From Herbaspirillum sp. 3R11 (GTDB taxonomy: Bacteria; Pseudomonadota; Gammaproteobacteria; Burkholderiales; Burkholderiaceae_D): 64,000 bases of DNA. Below, one piece after another: positions 53,386-60,988 of the stretch. Position 1 is the stretch's first letter. Each line of letters starts with the position of its first letter. A program made the position numbers and the translations under genes. A model generated the notes under the pieces. That model saw only the letters and a list, made by a program, of their open reading frames with translations, was not told the DNA's origin and searched no databases. The stretch is from contig NZ_SPNJ01000001.1 of NCBI RefSeq assembly GCF_004563925.1, positions 124,001 through 188,000 of the forward strand. Direction: 5' to 3'.

Positions 53386-54897
53386 TCAGTCGATGTCGAA
53401 CTTCACACCCTGCGCCAGCGGCAAGGTCTTGCTGTAGTTGATCGTGTTGGTGGCGCGGCGCATGTAGTTCTTCCAGGCGTCGGAGCCGGATTCGCGGCCG
53501 CCGCCGGTTTCCTTTTCGCCGCCGAAGGCGCCGCCGATTTCAGCGCCGCTGGTGCCGATGTTGACGTTGGCCAGGCCGCAGTCGCTGCCGACGGCGGAGA
53601 CGAAGGTTTCCGCTTCGCGCACGTCGTTGGTGAAGATCGCCGACGACAAGCCCTGTGGCACGGCGTTGTTGAGCGCGATGGCGTCGGCCAGCTCGTCGTA
53701 CTTCACGACGTACAGAATCGGCGCGAAGGTTTCGTGATGCATGATCGCGGTCTGGCCAGGCATGCACACCAGCGCCGGGCGTACATACACGCCGTCGCCG
53801 AGCACGTCGATGCGCTCGCCGCCGGTGACTTCGCCGCCTTGTCCGCGCGCTTGCTGCAGGGCGCTTTGCATGGCGTCGTAAGCGGCCTTGTCGATCAGCG
53901 GGCCGACCAGCGTATCGGCGAGCAAGGGATCGCCAACCTTGACGCTGGCGTAGATGCGCTTGATCTGCGCGACCACCTGGTCATGGATGCTGCTGTGGAC
54001 GAACAGGCGGCGCAGGCTGGTGCAGCGCTGGCCGGCGGTGCCGACGGCGGAGAAGGTGATGGCGCGCAGCGCCAGGCTCAGGTCGGCGGTAGGCGCGACG
54101 ATCATGGCATTGTTGCCGCCCAGTTCCAGCAGGCTGCGGCCGAGGCGTTCGGCGACCACGGTGGCGACCTTGCGGCCCATGCGCACGCTGCCGGTGGCGC
54201 TCACCAGCGGCACCAGCGGGGAACGCGACATCACTTCGCCGATCTCGGCGCGGCCGATCAGGATCTGGCACAGATTGGCCGGCACTACGTTCGGACGCTG
54301 GGCCGAGAAACGCTCCACCGCCTTGGCGAACAGCGCCTGTACGGCGAGAGCCACGACCGGGGTTTTTTCAGATGGCTTCCAGACGACGGCATTGCCGCAG
54401 ATCAGCGCCAGCGCAGCATTCCATGCCCACACGGCGACCGGGAAGTTGAAGGCGGTGATGACGCCGCACACGCCCAGCGGGTGCCAGGTTTCCATCATGC
54501 GGTGGCCGGGACGTTCGGAGGCGATGGTCAGACCGTGCAGTTGGCGCGACAGGCCGACGGCAAAGTCGCAAATGTCGATCATTTCCTGTACTTCGCCGAG
54601 ACCTTCGGAGAGGATCTTGCCGGCTTCCTGCGTGACCAGTTCGCCCAGCGCCTGGCGATGTTCGCGCAGCACCTCGCCGAGTACGCGCACCAGTTCGCCG
54701 CGCACCGGCGCCGGCACTTCGCGCCAGGCGAGGAAGGCGGTCTGCGCATCGGCCAGCGCGGTTTCGGCTTGCGCCGTGGTGTGCGCCTTGAGCGTAGCAA
54801 GCAGTTGCCCGTCGCGCGGCGAGCGGATGGTCAGATCGCTGCCGGTGTAGGCGGCCAGATCAAAATTCAGGGTGGCGAAGAGACGGGAAGAAGGCAT
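53386..54897 (-). CDS. ALDH7-family semialdehyde dehydrogenase (2-aminoadipate semialdehyde / piperideine-6-carboxylate type)
   Basis: A 503-residue NAD-dependent aldehyde dehydrogenase. The catalytic Cys292 is in GTAGQRCTSLRRL and the base Glu in LLELGGNNAM. The C-terminal block AFGGEKETGGGRESGSDAW is characteristic of the ALDH7 (antiquitin, AmaB, Pcd) group, which oxidises 2-aminoadipate semialdehyde, in equilibrium with piperideine-6-carboxylate, to 2-aminoadipate. This is the strongest single sign that the block handles lysine or pipecolate. AAGGA precedes the ATG at 54897. The upstream gap is long, so a promoter may lie there. Confidence 0.9.
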   Translation of the reverse strand: MPSSRLFATLNFDLAAYTGSDLTIRSPRDGQLLATLKAHTTAQAETALADAQTAFLAWREVPAPVRGELVRVLGEVLREHRQALGELVTQEAGKILSEGLGEVQEMIDICDFAVGLSRQLHGLTIASERPGHRMMETWHPLGVCGVITAFNFPVAVWAWNAALALICGNAVVWKPSEKTPVVALAVQALFAKAVERFSAQRPNVVPANLCQILIGRAEIGEVMSRSPLVPLVSATGSVRMGRKVATVVAERLGRSLLELGGNNAMIVAPTADLSLALRAITFSAVGTAGQRCTSLRRLFVHSSIHDQVVAQIKRIYASVKVGDPLLADTLVGPLIDKAAYDAMQSALQQARGQGGEVTGGERIDVLGDGVYVRPALVCMPGQTAIMHHETFAPILYVVKYDELADAIALNNAVPQGLSSAIFTNDVREAETFVSAVGSDCGLANVNIGTSGAEIGGAFGGEKETGGGRESGSDAWKNYMRRATNTINYSKTLPLAQGVKFDID

Positions 54898-55269
54898 GAA
54901 ATTCCTTTGTGGCTGAATAGGGTGCAAGAGCGGTGCAATAGCATTGCAACAGCGTTCGACGCCCGAGTATAAGGAATAAGGCGGCGTTTTTTAAAATCAA
55001 AAAATGTCACGACATCATTACATTTGCTAATGCACGAAAATGTTCTGCAAGGAGGTAGGACGGTGCGCCGCGATGGTGCGATGCATCAATTGCAATGTCG
55101 CCTGAAACGCCCAGGCACATAGGGTTGGCAGGGATTTTTGGAAAGCGGCGCAACGCGGTTGTTGGTGTTGATGCACCACTTTGATGCGTAGAGGAAATAG
55201 CATGTCGACGTGTTTCAACATGACTTTTAGTGTGTTTGAGCGTATTTCCGAAACGGAGTGGCGTCGAGG
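54898..55269. promoter_or_regulatory. Upstream region of the ALDH7-led operon with possible operator
   Basis: About 370 bases with no gene. On the minus strand TATACT (54971-54966) is a possible -10 box about 70 bases before the ALDH start. ATGTC-AC-GACAT (55004-55015) is a 5-bp dyad upstream of it, at a distance that could suit the neighbouring LysR regulator. Both assignments are tentative. Confidence 0.35.
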
Positions 55270-56154
55270 TCAGCCGGCTTGCAGTTCGCTCAGTATCCAG
55301 TCGCGGAATTTGATGACGGCGGGCTTGCTGGCGTTCTTCTCGGGATAGGCCAGGTAATACGATTGCGGGCTCTTCACCGCGAACGGGAAAGGCACGTGCA
55401 ATTGGCCTAGGCTGATCTCGGTTTCGACCATGAACTTGGGCATCAGCGCCACGCCCATGCCGGCCACCGCCGCCTGGATCACCATCGCCAGTTGTTCGAA
55501 GCGCGGTCCGGCAAGCGCGTTGGGACAGTCCACGCCGACATGGCGGAACCAATCCTGCCAGGCCTGCGGGCGGGTGGTGTGCTGCAGCAGAGTGATGTCG
55601 GCCAGGTCGCTGACCGAGGAGATGCGGTCGTTCATGGCTTTGCTGCAGACCGGCAGCACTTCTTCGCCCATCAGGCGGACCATGACGGTGTCAGGCCAGT
55701 CCGGCTCGCCGAAGTGGATCGCGGCGTCGACTTGGCGCGTGTTGAAATCGAAAGGCAGGACTTCGGTGCTCAGGTTGAGCAGCACGTCGGGATAGGCGGC
55801 AGCGAATTTGGTCAGGCGCGGGATCAGCCATTTCACGCCGAAGGTCGGCAAGATCGCCAGATTGAGCACGCTGGCCAGGCTGTTGTAGGTCATGACCTGA
55901 AAGGTCGCCATCTCGATCTGCTTGAGGATGCTCGACACCTGCGACGCGTAGTCGCGGCCCGGCTCGGTCAGGATCAGGCGGCGGTTGATGCGCTCGAACA
56001 GCTTGACGTTCAGATAGTCTTCCAGGATCGCGACCTGGCGACTCACCGCGCCCTGCGTCATGTGCAACTCGTGCGCCGCCTTGGTAAACGACAGGTGGCG
56101 CGCCGACGTGTCGAAGGCGATCAGGCAGGACGTGGACGGGATGAATCGGCGCAT
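55270..56154 (-). CDS. LysR-family regulator (GcvA-like)
   Basis: A 294-residue LTTR starting at 56154 (MRRFIPSTSCLIAFDTSARH). The winged helix is LSFTKAAHELHMTQGAVSRQVAILEDYL, followed by an effector domain with GMGVALMPKFMVE. It lies within the lysine/pipecolate block in the same direction as the catabolic genes, between the D-2-hydroxyglutarate dehydrogenase gene and the ALDH7 gene. It is the natural candidate for the control of both parts. The frame extends to 56259 without a better start. Confidence 0.88.
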   Translation of the reverse strand: MRRFIPSTSCLIAFDTSARHLSFTKAAHELHMTQGAVSRQVAILEDYLNVKLFERINRRLILTEPGRDYASQVSSILKQIEMATFQVMTYNSLASVLNLAILPTFGVKWLIPRLTKFAAAYPDVLLNLSTEVLPFDFNTRQVDAAIHFGEPDWPDTVMVRLMGEEVLPVCSKAMNDRISSVSDLADITLLQHTTRPQAWQDWFRHVGVDCPNALAGPRFEQLAMVIQAAVAGMGVALMPKFMVETEISLGQLHVPFPFAVKSPQSYYLAYPEKNASKPAVIKFRDWILSELQAG

Positions 56155-56289
56155 GGAGCGGAATCCGCTGGAAGGATGACCCCGCACTATAGCAAAAGCG
56201 GTGCCAGCGTTGTTACCGTTGCCATGAGTATTTGTCATGTCAGAGCTTCCCTGTTTCACGCGATCGCTTGGGGCATGTTCCGGGCGTAT

Positions 56290-57696
56290 TCAGCCAAAGC
56301 GCGTATTGCCGAGCAGGTAATGCGGATCGAAAACCGGTTGCATGCGCGCCGCCAGCAGTTGCTGCGCCTGGCCCTGATAGCGATCGTAGTAATGCTGATT
56401 GAACGGCCCGATGCCATGCTCGGCGCTGAAGCTGCCGCGATAGCTGTGCACCACCAGATCGTAGAGGGCGGTGCGCAAGGCCTCGATGCGCGGCGGCGGG
56501 AAATGTTCCTGCTGCGCCGGCGCGATGGCGATGTTGAAATGCACGCCGCCGTCGCCCCAATGTCCGAAGTCATAGACGTCGGCGCCGGCAAAGTCGCGCG
56601 TGATCAGCGCCAGCGCTTCTTCGCGGAAAGCCGGCATGCGCGAGCGCGGCACCGAGATGTCGAAGGCGACCACTTTGCCTTCCTGCTTGACGCTGTCGCT
56701 GATGGCGTGGCGCAGGCGCCAGAGCGTGTCGGGCTTGTCCACTACGGCGTCGACGATGGCGTCGTCGAAGTGGCGCTCCAGCCAGCTCATGAACAACTGC
56801 TCCAGGTTGAACTGTTCGTTCGCTGCGGCCGATGAACTCAGTTCGATCAGCAGCGCATACGGCGGCACGGGGTTGAACGGCGCGACCGCTTGCGGCAGAT
56901 GGCGCTGCACCGATTCAAGCGCGTTTTGCGAGATGCCTTCAAAGGCGCTGAGGAAATCGGCGAATTCGCGTTCCGCATCCTGCAGCAGTCGCAAGGCCGC
57001 TTCCGGTGAAGACGGCACGACCAGCGCCGTGGCGCGCTGACGCGGCAAGGGATGGGCGCGTAGCACGGCTTGCGTGACGATGCCGTAGCTGCCGGCAGTG
57101 CCGATGAAGAGTTGCTTCCAGTCGGGGCCGGTATTGTTCTTGCGCAGGCGGTTGCCCAGTTCCAGCAGTTGGCCGGGCGGCTGCATCAGCAGCGCCTGCA
57201 ATCCCAGCGTGTTGTGGCGCACGTCGCCGTAGCGGATCAGGCGCGCGCCGCCGGTATTGGCGGCGAGCATGCCGCCGACCGACGGATCGGCGCCGAGGTC
57301 GATGGGGAAGCACAGGCCGTGGGGTTCCAGTGCCTGGTTCAGGTCGGACAATCGCGTGCCGGCCCAGGCCTGGATCACGCCGTCAACCGGATCGATGTCG
57401 ATGATGCCCTTGATGCGTTCCATGCTCAGCACCAACTGATGGCCGGAGGCGTCGGGAGAGGCGGCGCCGACCAGGCCGGTGTTGGCGCCTTGCGGGATGA
57501 TGCTGATCTTGTCCGCCGCGCACAGCCGCATCAGTTCGGCGGCTTCGGCGACGTCGGCCGGGCGGGCGATGCACAGCGCGGTGCCGGCGCCATAACGGGG
57601 GCCGTGCTCATACGGCGCGCGGGCGGAGGCTTCGACGATGCAGCCGTTCGGTCCCAGCAGTGCGGCGATTTGTTCCAGCGAGGACTCAGCGGACAT
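56290..57696 (-). CDS. D-2-hydroxyglutarate dehydrogenase-type FAD oxidase
   Basis: A 468-residue member of the GlcD/D-lactate dehydrogenase flavoprotein family. Its PCMH-type FAD domain has IIPQGANTGLVGAASPDASG and NTGGARLIRYGD, and the C-terminal cap has HWGDGGVHFNIAI and SAEHGIGPFN. The start overlaps the hglS stop by 11 bases. HglS makes D-2-hydroxyglutarate from 2-oxoadipate, and an enzyme of this family oxidises it to 2-oxoglutarate. The overlap makes that job likely. D-lactate or glycolate remain possible by family alone. Confidence 0.87.
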   Translation of the reverse strand: MSAESSLEQIAALLGPNGCIVEASARAPYEHGPRYGAGTALCIARPADVAEAAELMRLCAADKISIIPQGANTGLVGAASPDASGHQLVLSMERIKGIIDIDPVDGVIQAWAGTRLSDLNQALEPHGLCFPIDLGADPSVGGMLAANTGGARLIRYGDVRHNTLGLQALLMQPPGQLLELGNRLRKNNTGPDWKQLFIGTAGSYGIVTQAVLRAHPLPRQRATALVVPSSPEAALRLLQDAEREFADFLSAFEGISQNALESVQRHLPQAVAPFNPVPPYALLIELSSSAAANEQFNLEQLFMSWLERHFDDAIVDAVVDKPDTLWRLRHAISDSVKQEGKVVAFDISVPRSRMPAFREEALALITRDFAGADVYDFGHWGDGGVHFNIAIAPAQQEHFPPPRIEALRTALYDLVVHSYRGSFSAEHGIGPFNQHYYDRYQGQAQQLLAARMQPVFDPHYLLGNTRFG

Positions 57697-58756
57697 TGCC
57701 GCCGGTTCCTGTGGTGGCGTTTTCTGCCGCGCCTGTCATCTTGAAAATGCCCTGGGCGTTGCCGCTGTCGAAAGTCAGATCGAGCTTGCTGACGCCGGCG
57801 TCGTCTATATACGTGTCGCGCGAGATGAATTCGTAAAACGAACCCGGCACGCTGATGTCGACCGGGGCGCCGGCGGCATCCTTGAGCTGATAGCTGACCT
57901 TGCCGGCGCGGAAGGCGGTCTGGCGTACGCGGCCGTTGCGCGAGACTTCGACCTCGTCCTTGATCGGGCGGCCCAACTGACGCTGGAGTTCTGCCGTGGC
58001 GACGACGTTGGCGACGCGGTCGGTGGCATGGTTGAATACACTGCCTTCGGTGGAGATCCAGGCCATCTCGGCGGACTCGGCGCGCAGCGCTTCGTATTGC
58101 GGCAAGGTCGGGAGGTCGTGGTGGCGCGCAAAGCAGCCCAGCATCGCGGGCAGCAAGCGCTGTGCGGAAGTGATCGGCAGTGCGCCGTCATCGGCCAGCT
58201 TGCCGAGCAGGGCCAGCAAATCGGCTGACAGCGGATCGCGCGAGCTCGCCAGCACGGCATCGACAGTACTCTGGAATTCGGCTGAGAATTTTTCCGGGTG
58301 CAGTTCGCTCACAAAGAACTGAGCGATGTTTTCCGGATCGTCGATGTGGCTGTAGACGTGGCCGGTCATGTTGATGCGCGGCAGTGGATACAGGCCGGCC
58401 AATTGGTAGCCCAGCGGCAGGAACATGCGCGTGAACAGCGCTTCGCCGTCGGGGAAGGAACCGGCTTTGCCGCGCAGCACGGTACGCACCGCGCCATGGT
58501 CGAAACAGATTTTGGTGCCGGCGGCAGCCGCATCGGCGACGTAGTCGCGTCCGGCCGGGACTTCCTGCAGCAATTTGTCGAACAGCAGCATGTTCAGCGC
58601 CTGTGCCAGTTCCAGCCGTGTGACGCTGATCGATGCCGGACGCAGGGTCGATGCCGGGACTTCCAGCAGATCGAACAGGCGCTGGACGGCATTGTCGTTC
58701 TGATATGCCGAAGTTAACAGGAGATGCAGATTGCTGTCGCGGGCTGGGGTGGTCAT
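57686..58756 (-). CDS. hglS: DUF1338 / HglS-type 2-oxoadipate dioxygenase-decarboxylase
   Basis: A 356-residue protein of the DUF1338 family. HglS, an Fe(II) enzyme, turns 2-oxoadipate into D-2-hydroxyglutarate with O2, the key step of bacterial D-lysine catabolism. Here the two His and one Glu metal ligands fit His87 (CFDHGAVRTV), His243 (SVFNHATDRV) and Glu309 (GSFYEFISRD). The block MTGHVYSHIDDPENIAQFF is also conserved. It is shorter than the roughly 450-residue YdcJ-type members. The start is uncertain: 58756 (MTTPARDS) is taken, and 58792 or 58855 are possible. It is first in the minus-strand block. Confidence 0.85.
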   Translation of the reverse strand: MTTPARDSNLHLLLTSAYQNDNAVQRLFDLLEVPASTLRPASISVTRLELAQALNMLLFDKLLQEVPAGRDYVADAAAAGTKICFDHGAVRTVLRGKAGSFPDGEALFTRMFLPLGYQLAGLYPLPRINMTGHVYSHIDDPENIAQFFVSELHPEKFSAEFQSTVDAVLASSRDPLSADLLALLGKLADDGALPITSAQRLLPAMLGCFARHHDLPTLPQYEALRAESAEMAWISTEGSVFNHATDRVANVVATAELQRQLGRPIKDEVEVSRNGRVRQTAFRAGKVSYQLKDAAGAPVDISVPGSFYEFISRDTYIDDAGVSKLDLTFDSGNAQGIFKMTGAAENATTGTGGNVR

Positions 58757-59072
58757 GCTGGCCTTGTTTGCTTCCTTATTGGATGGAGGCATCTTAAGAC
58801 GCTCTTGGCGACTGACAAAACGATTAATACTGATGTTCGAATGCATTTTTCTCATGCAAACGGTGAAATGTCGCCCGGAGACTTTTCGACGGCTTTCGCT
58901 TCCGCCGGTCAGCGACCGGGCGCTTGCACCTTCTCGTTTTGAATAAATTCGAGGATCGCCAAATCATTTGACGATAGTTTTCCATCTTTGCTTTTGCGGC
59001 CCGGGAAGCCGGCTGAAAGCCGATTCTTTTCGCGTATATTGCGCCCGGTTCAGCTAACGGCGAGGTGCGACG
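58757..59072. other. Divergent gap between hglS and the amino acid ABC genes
   Basis: About 315 bases (less if hglS starts upstream). It should hold promoters for the leftward lysine/pipecolate block and the rightward binding-protein gene. I cannot fix either promoter. No gene or hairpin stands out. Confidence 0.4.
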
Positions 59073-59876
59073 ATGCGTGTGAAAAAGATCATTGCGGTAT
59101 GTCTTCTAGGTTGGTTCGCGGCGACAGGAGCGACGGCAGGGGCGACACCGGACCTGCTCGACAGCGTCAAGGCGCGCGGCACCTTGCGCGTGGCGCTGGA
59201 AGGGACTTACCCGCCATTCAACTTCAAGGACAAAAAGACCGGCGAGCTGGCGGGATTCGATGTCGAGTTCGCCCGTGCGTTGGCCGACCGGCTGGGCGTC
59301 AAGGTGGAATTCGTCGCCACCGAATGGGTCGGCATTCTGGCCGGCCTGCAGGTGGGCAAGTACGACGCCATCGTTTCCGAAGTCACCATGACGCCCAAGA
59401 GGGAAGCCGAGTTCGACTTCTCGCAGCCCTATACCTATTCGACGGCGCAGCTGATCCTGCGCAAGGACGACAAGTCCGAATACCGCGATTTCGCCAGCCT
59501 CAAGGGCAAGACGGTCGGCGTGGGGCAGGGCAGCAGCTATGCCGAAACCCTCAATGCCGTCGGCGGCATCAACGTCAAGACCTATGTCTCGGCGCCGCTC
59601 AACCTGCAGGACCTGGCCAACGGCCGCATCGACGCCGCCTTGAACGACCGCCTGCTGGTGCCTTACATGATGCAGGAGGCGAAATTGCCTCTGCGCGCAG
59701 CCGCGGCCATCGGCGAGGCGCAACGGCAGGGTATTCCATTCAAAAAGAACAATCCGAAATTCAAGGCCGCCGTCGATGCCGCCATCGCCGGCATGATCCG
59801 GGACGGCAGTTACGCGCGCATGTCGCGCAAATGGTTCGGACTGGATGCATCCCGTCCGCCTGCGCAAGAGCGCTGA
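59073..59876 (+). CDS. Polar amino acid ABC substrate-binding protein (SBP_bac_3)
   Basis: A 267-residue periplasmic receptor. A signal peptide (IIAVCLLGWFAATGATAGA) is followed by LRVALEGTYPPFNFKDKKTGELAGFDVEFA, typical of His/Arg/Cys-type receptors. It is followed 20 bases later by a permease gene. A frame in another phase running through it to 60574 is not the coding frame here. The ligand is unknown. It is divergent from the lysine/pipecolate block, so a link in substrate is possible but unproven. Confidence 0.9.
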   Translation: MRVKKIIAVCLLGWFAATGATAGATPDLLDSVKARGTLRVALEGTYPPFNFKDKKTGELAGFDVEFARALADRLGVKVEFVATEWVGILAGLQVGKYDAIVSEVTMTPKREAEFDFSQPYTYSTAQLILRKDDKSEYRDFASLKGKTVGVGQGSSYAETLNAVGGINVKTYVSAPLNLQDLANGRIDAALNDRLLVPYMMQEAKLPLRAAAAIGEAQRQGIPFKKNNPKFKAAVDAAIAGMIRDGSYARMSRKWFGLDASRPPAQER

Positions 59877-59896
59877 CGGCATCGCCTTCCTCACTT

Positions 59897-60574
59897 ATGC
59901 TCATGGCAGAGTTTCTATCCCTCGTCGCCGATTCCGGCAATCTTGTTCTGCTGGGGACGTTTTATACCTTGCTGTATGCCGTTCTGGGCATGCTGTTCGG
60001 CCTGCCGCTCGGCATGCTGGTGACCTTCATCCGACACGAACAGCTGCCGGTGCTGGCGGGGCTGGCGCATATATATGTCAGTTTCATGCGCAGCACGCCG
60101 CAGCTGATTCAGGCTTTCCTGGTGTATTTCGGGCTGGGCGCGGCCGGCATTGACCTGCCGCTGATCGTCATCGGGACGCTGGTGTTGACCGCCAACGCCA
60201 GCGCCTACCTGTCCGAAACCATGCGCGGCGCCATGGAGGGCGTCAGCGCAGGCCAGTGGAGCGCCGGGTATAGCCTGGGCCTGACCCGGTTCCAGACGAT
60301 CTGCAATATCATCGCGCCGCAGGCGCTGCGGCTGGCGATCCCCGGCATCAGCAATACCCTCATCAGCCTGTTCAAGGATACGTCGGTGCTGTCGGTGATT
60401 ACCGTCGCCGAATTGATGAAATACACCGGCGACATCATTTCGGTCACGTTCCGGCCCTTCACCTTCTATCTGATTGCGGCTTTCATTTATTGGGGCCTGT
60501 GCCTCTTATATGAGTACGGCATTCATCGCCGGGTCGAAGCACGTTTCAAAAAAGCCTACCAACCCGCATTTTAA
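59897..60574 (+). CDS. Polar amino acid ABC permease (HisM/GlnP type)
   Basis: A 225-residue inner-membrane permease with about five TM helices and the EAA-like loop GYSLGLTRFQTICNIIAPQALRLAIPG. The ATG at 59897 or the one at 59903 may be used. No ATPase gene follows, so the system must borrow one encoded elsewhere. Confidence 0.9.
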   Translation: MLMAEFLSLVADSGNLVLLGTFYTLLYAVLGMLFGLPLGMLVTFIRHEQLPVLAGLAHIYVSFMRSTPQLIQAFLVYFGLGAAGIDLPLIVIGTLVLTANASAYLSETMRGAMEGVSAGQWSAGYSLGLTRFQTICNIIAPQALRLAIPGISNTLISLFKDTSVLSVITVAELMKYTGDIISVTFRPFTFYLIAAFIYWGLCLLYEYGIHRRVEARFKKAYQPAF

Positions 60575-60988
60575 TCAGATTGCCGCGCCCGCATTTTGCA
60601 GGCCGGACAAGGAATTGCAAGGGATTGCTCCACCGGCGAGGCCCTGATCGGGGCGATGACAAGGTTTTCGATGCACTGCAACCAAGTCGGGATTTTCAGG
60701 TTTCACGAGAGATGTCTAAAAAACACCGGGCGGGAGAGTGAGTGTTTATGCCGCTTTGCAGCAATTTCCCATAATATGAAATCAAATATCGCTATTTGAA
60801 AATTAAAAAAGCCCTGTTAAAATGCCTCGTCCACGCGGCGCAAAGACCGTAAAGTATTGGCACAAAGAATCCAAAGAAATCGTGTTACGGCGTATTTGCA
60901 GCTTGAACAGGCGCCGTAGTGCAGCTTAACGATCGCAGCTTAGCGATCCGGCCTACCCGCCGATCCCCTTCAACTCAGGAGACGTACC
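60575..60988. promoter_or_regulatory. aceE upstream region: promoter and 14-bp direct repeats
   Basis: TTGAAA (60796-60801) and TAAAAT (60818-60823) with a 16-base spacer make a good promoter about 165 bases before aceE. Between it and the gene, GCAGCTTAACGATC (60921-60934) is repeated at once as GCAGCTTAGCGATC (60935-60948), a tandem pair in the leader that could be a regulator site. The rest (60575-60790) shows no gene. Confidence 0.55.

Noticed and set aside
58988-60574. A long frame joining a different phase through the receptor gene to the permease, suggesting a receptor-permease fusion
   Set aside because: In the receptor region the coding phase with signal peptide and family motifs is another one (59073-59876). 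The N-terminal half of the long frame is out of phase and not protein-like.
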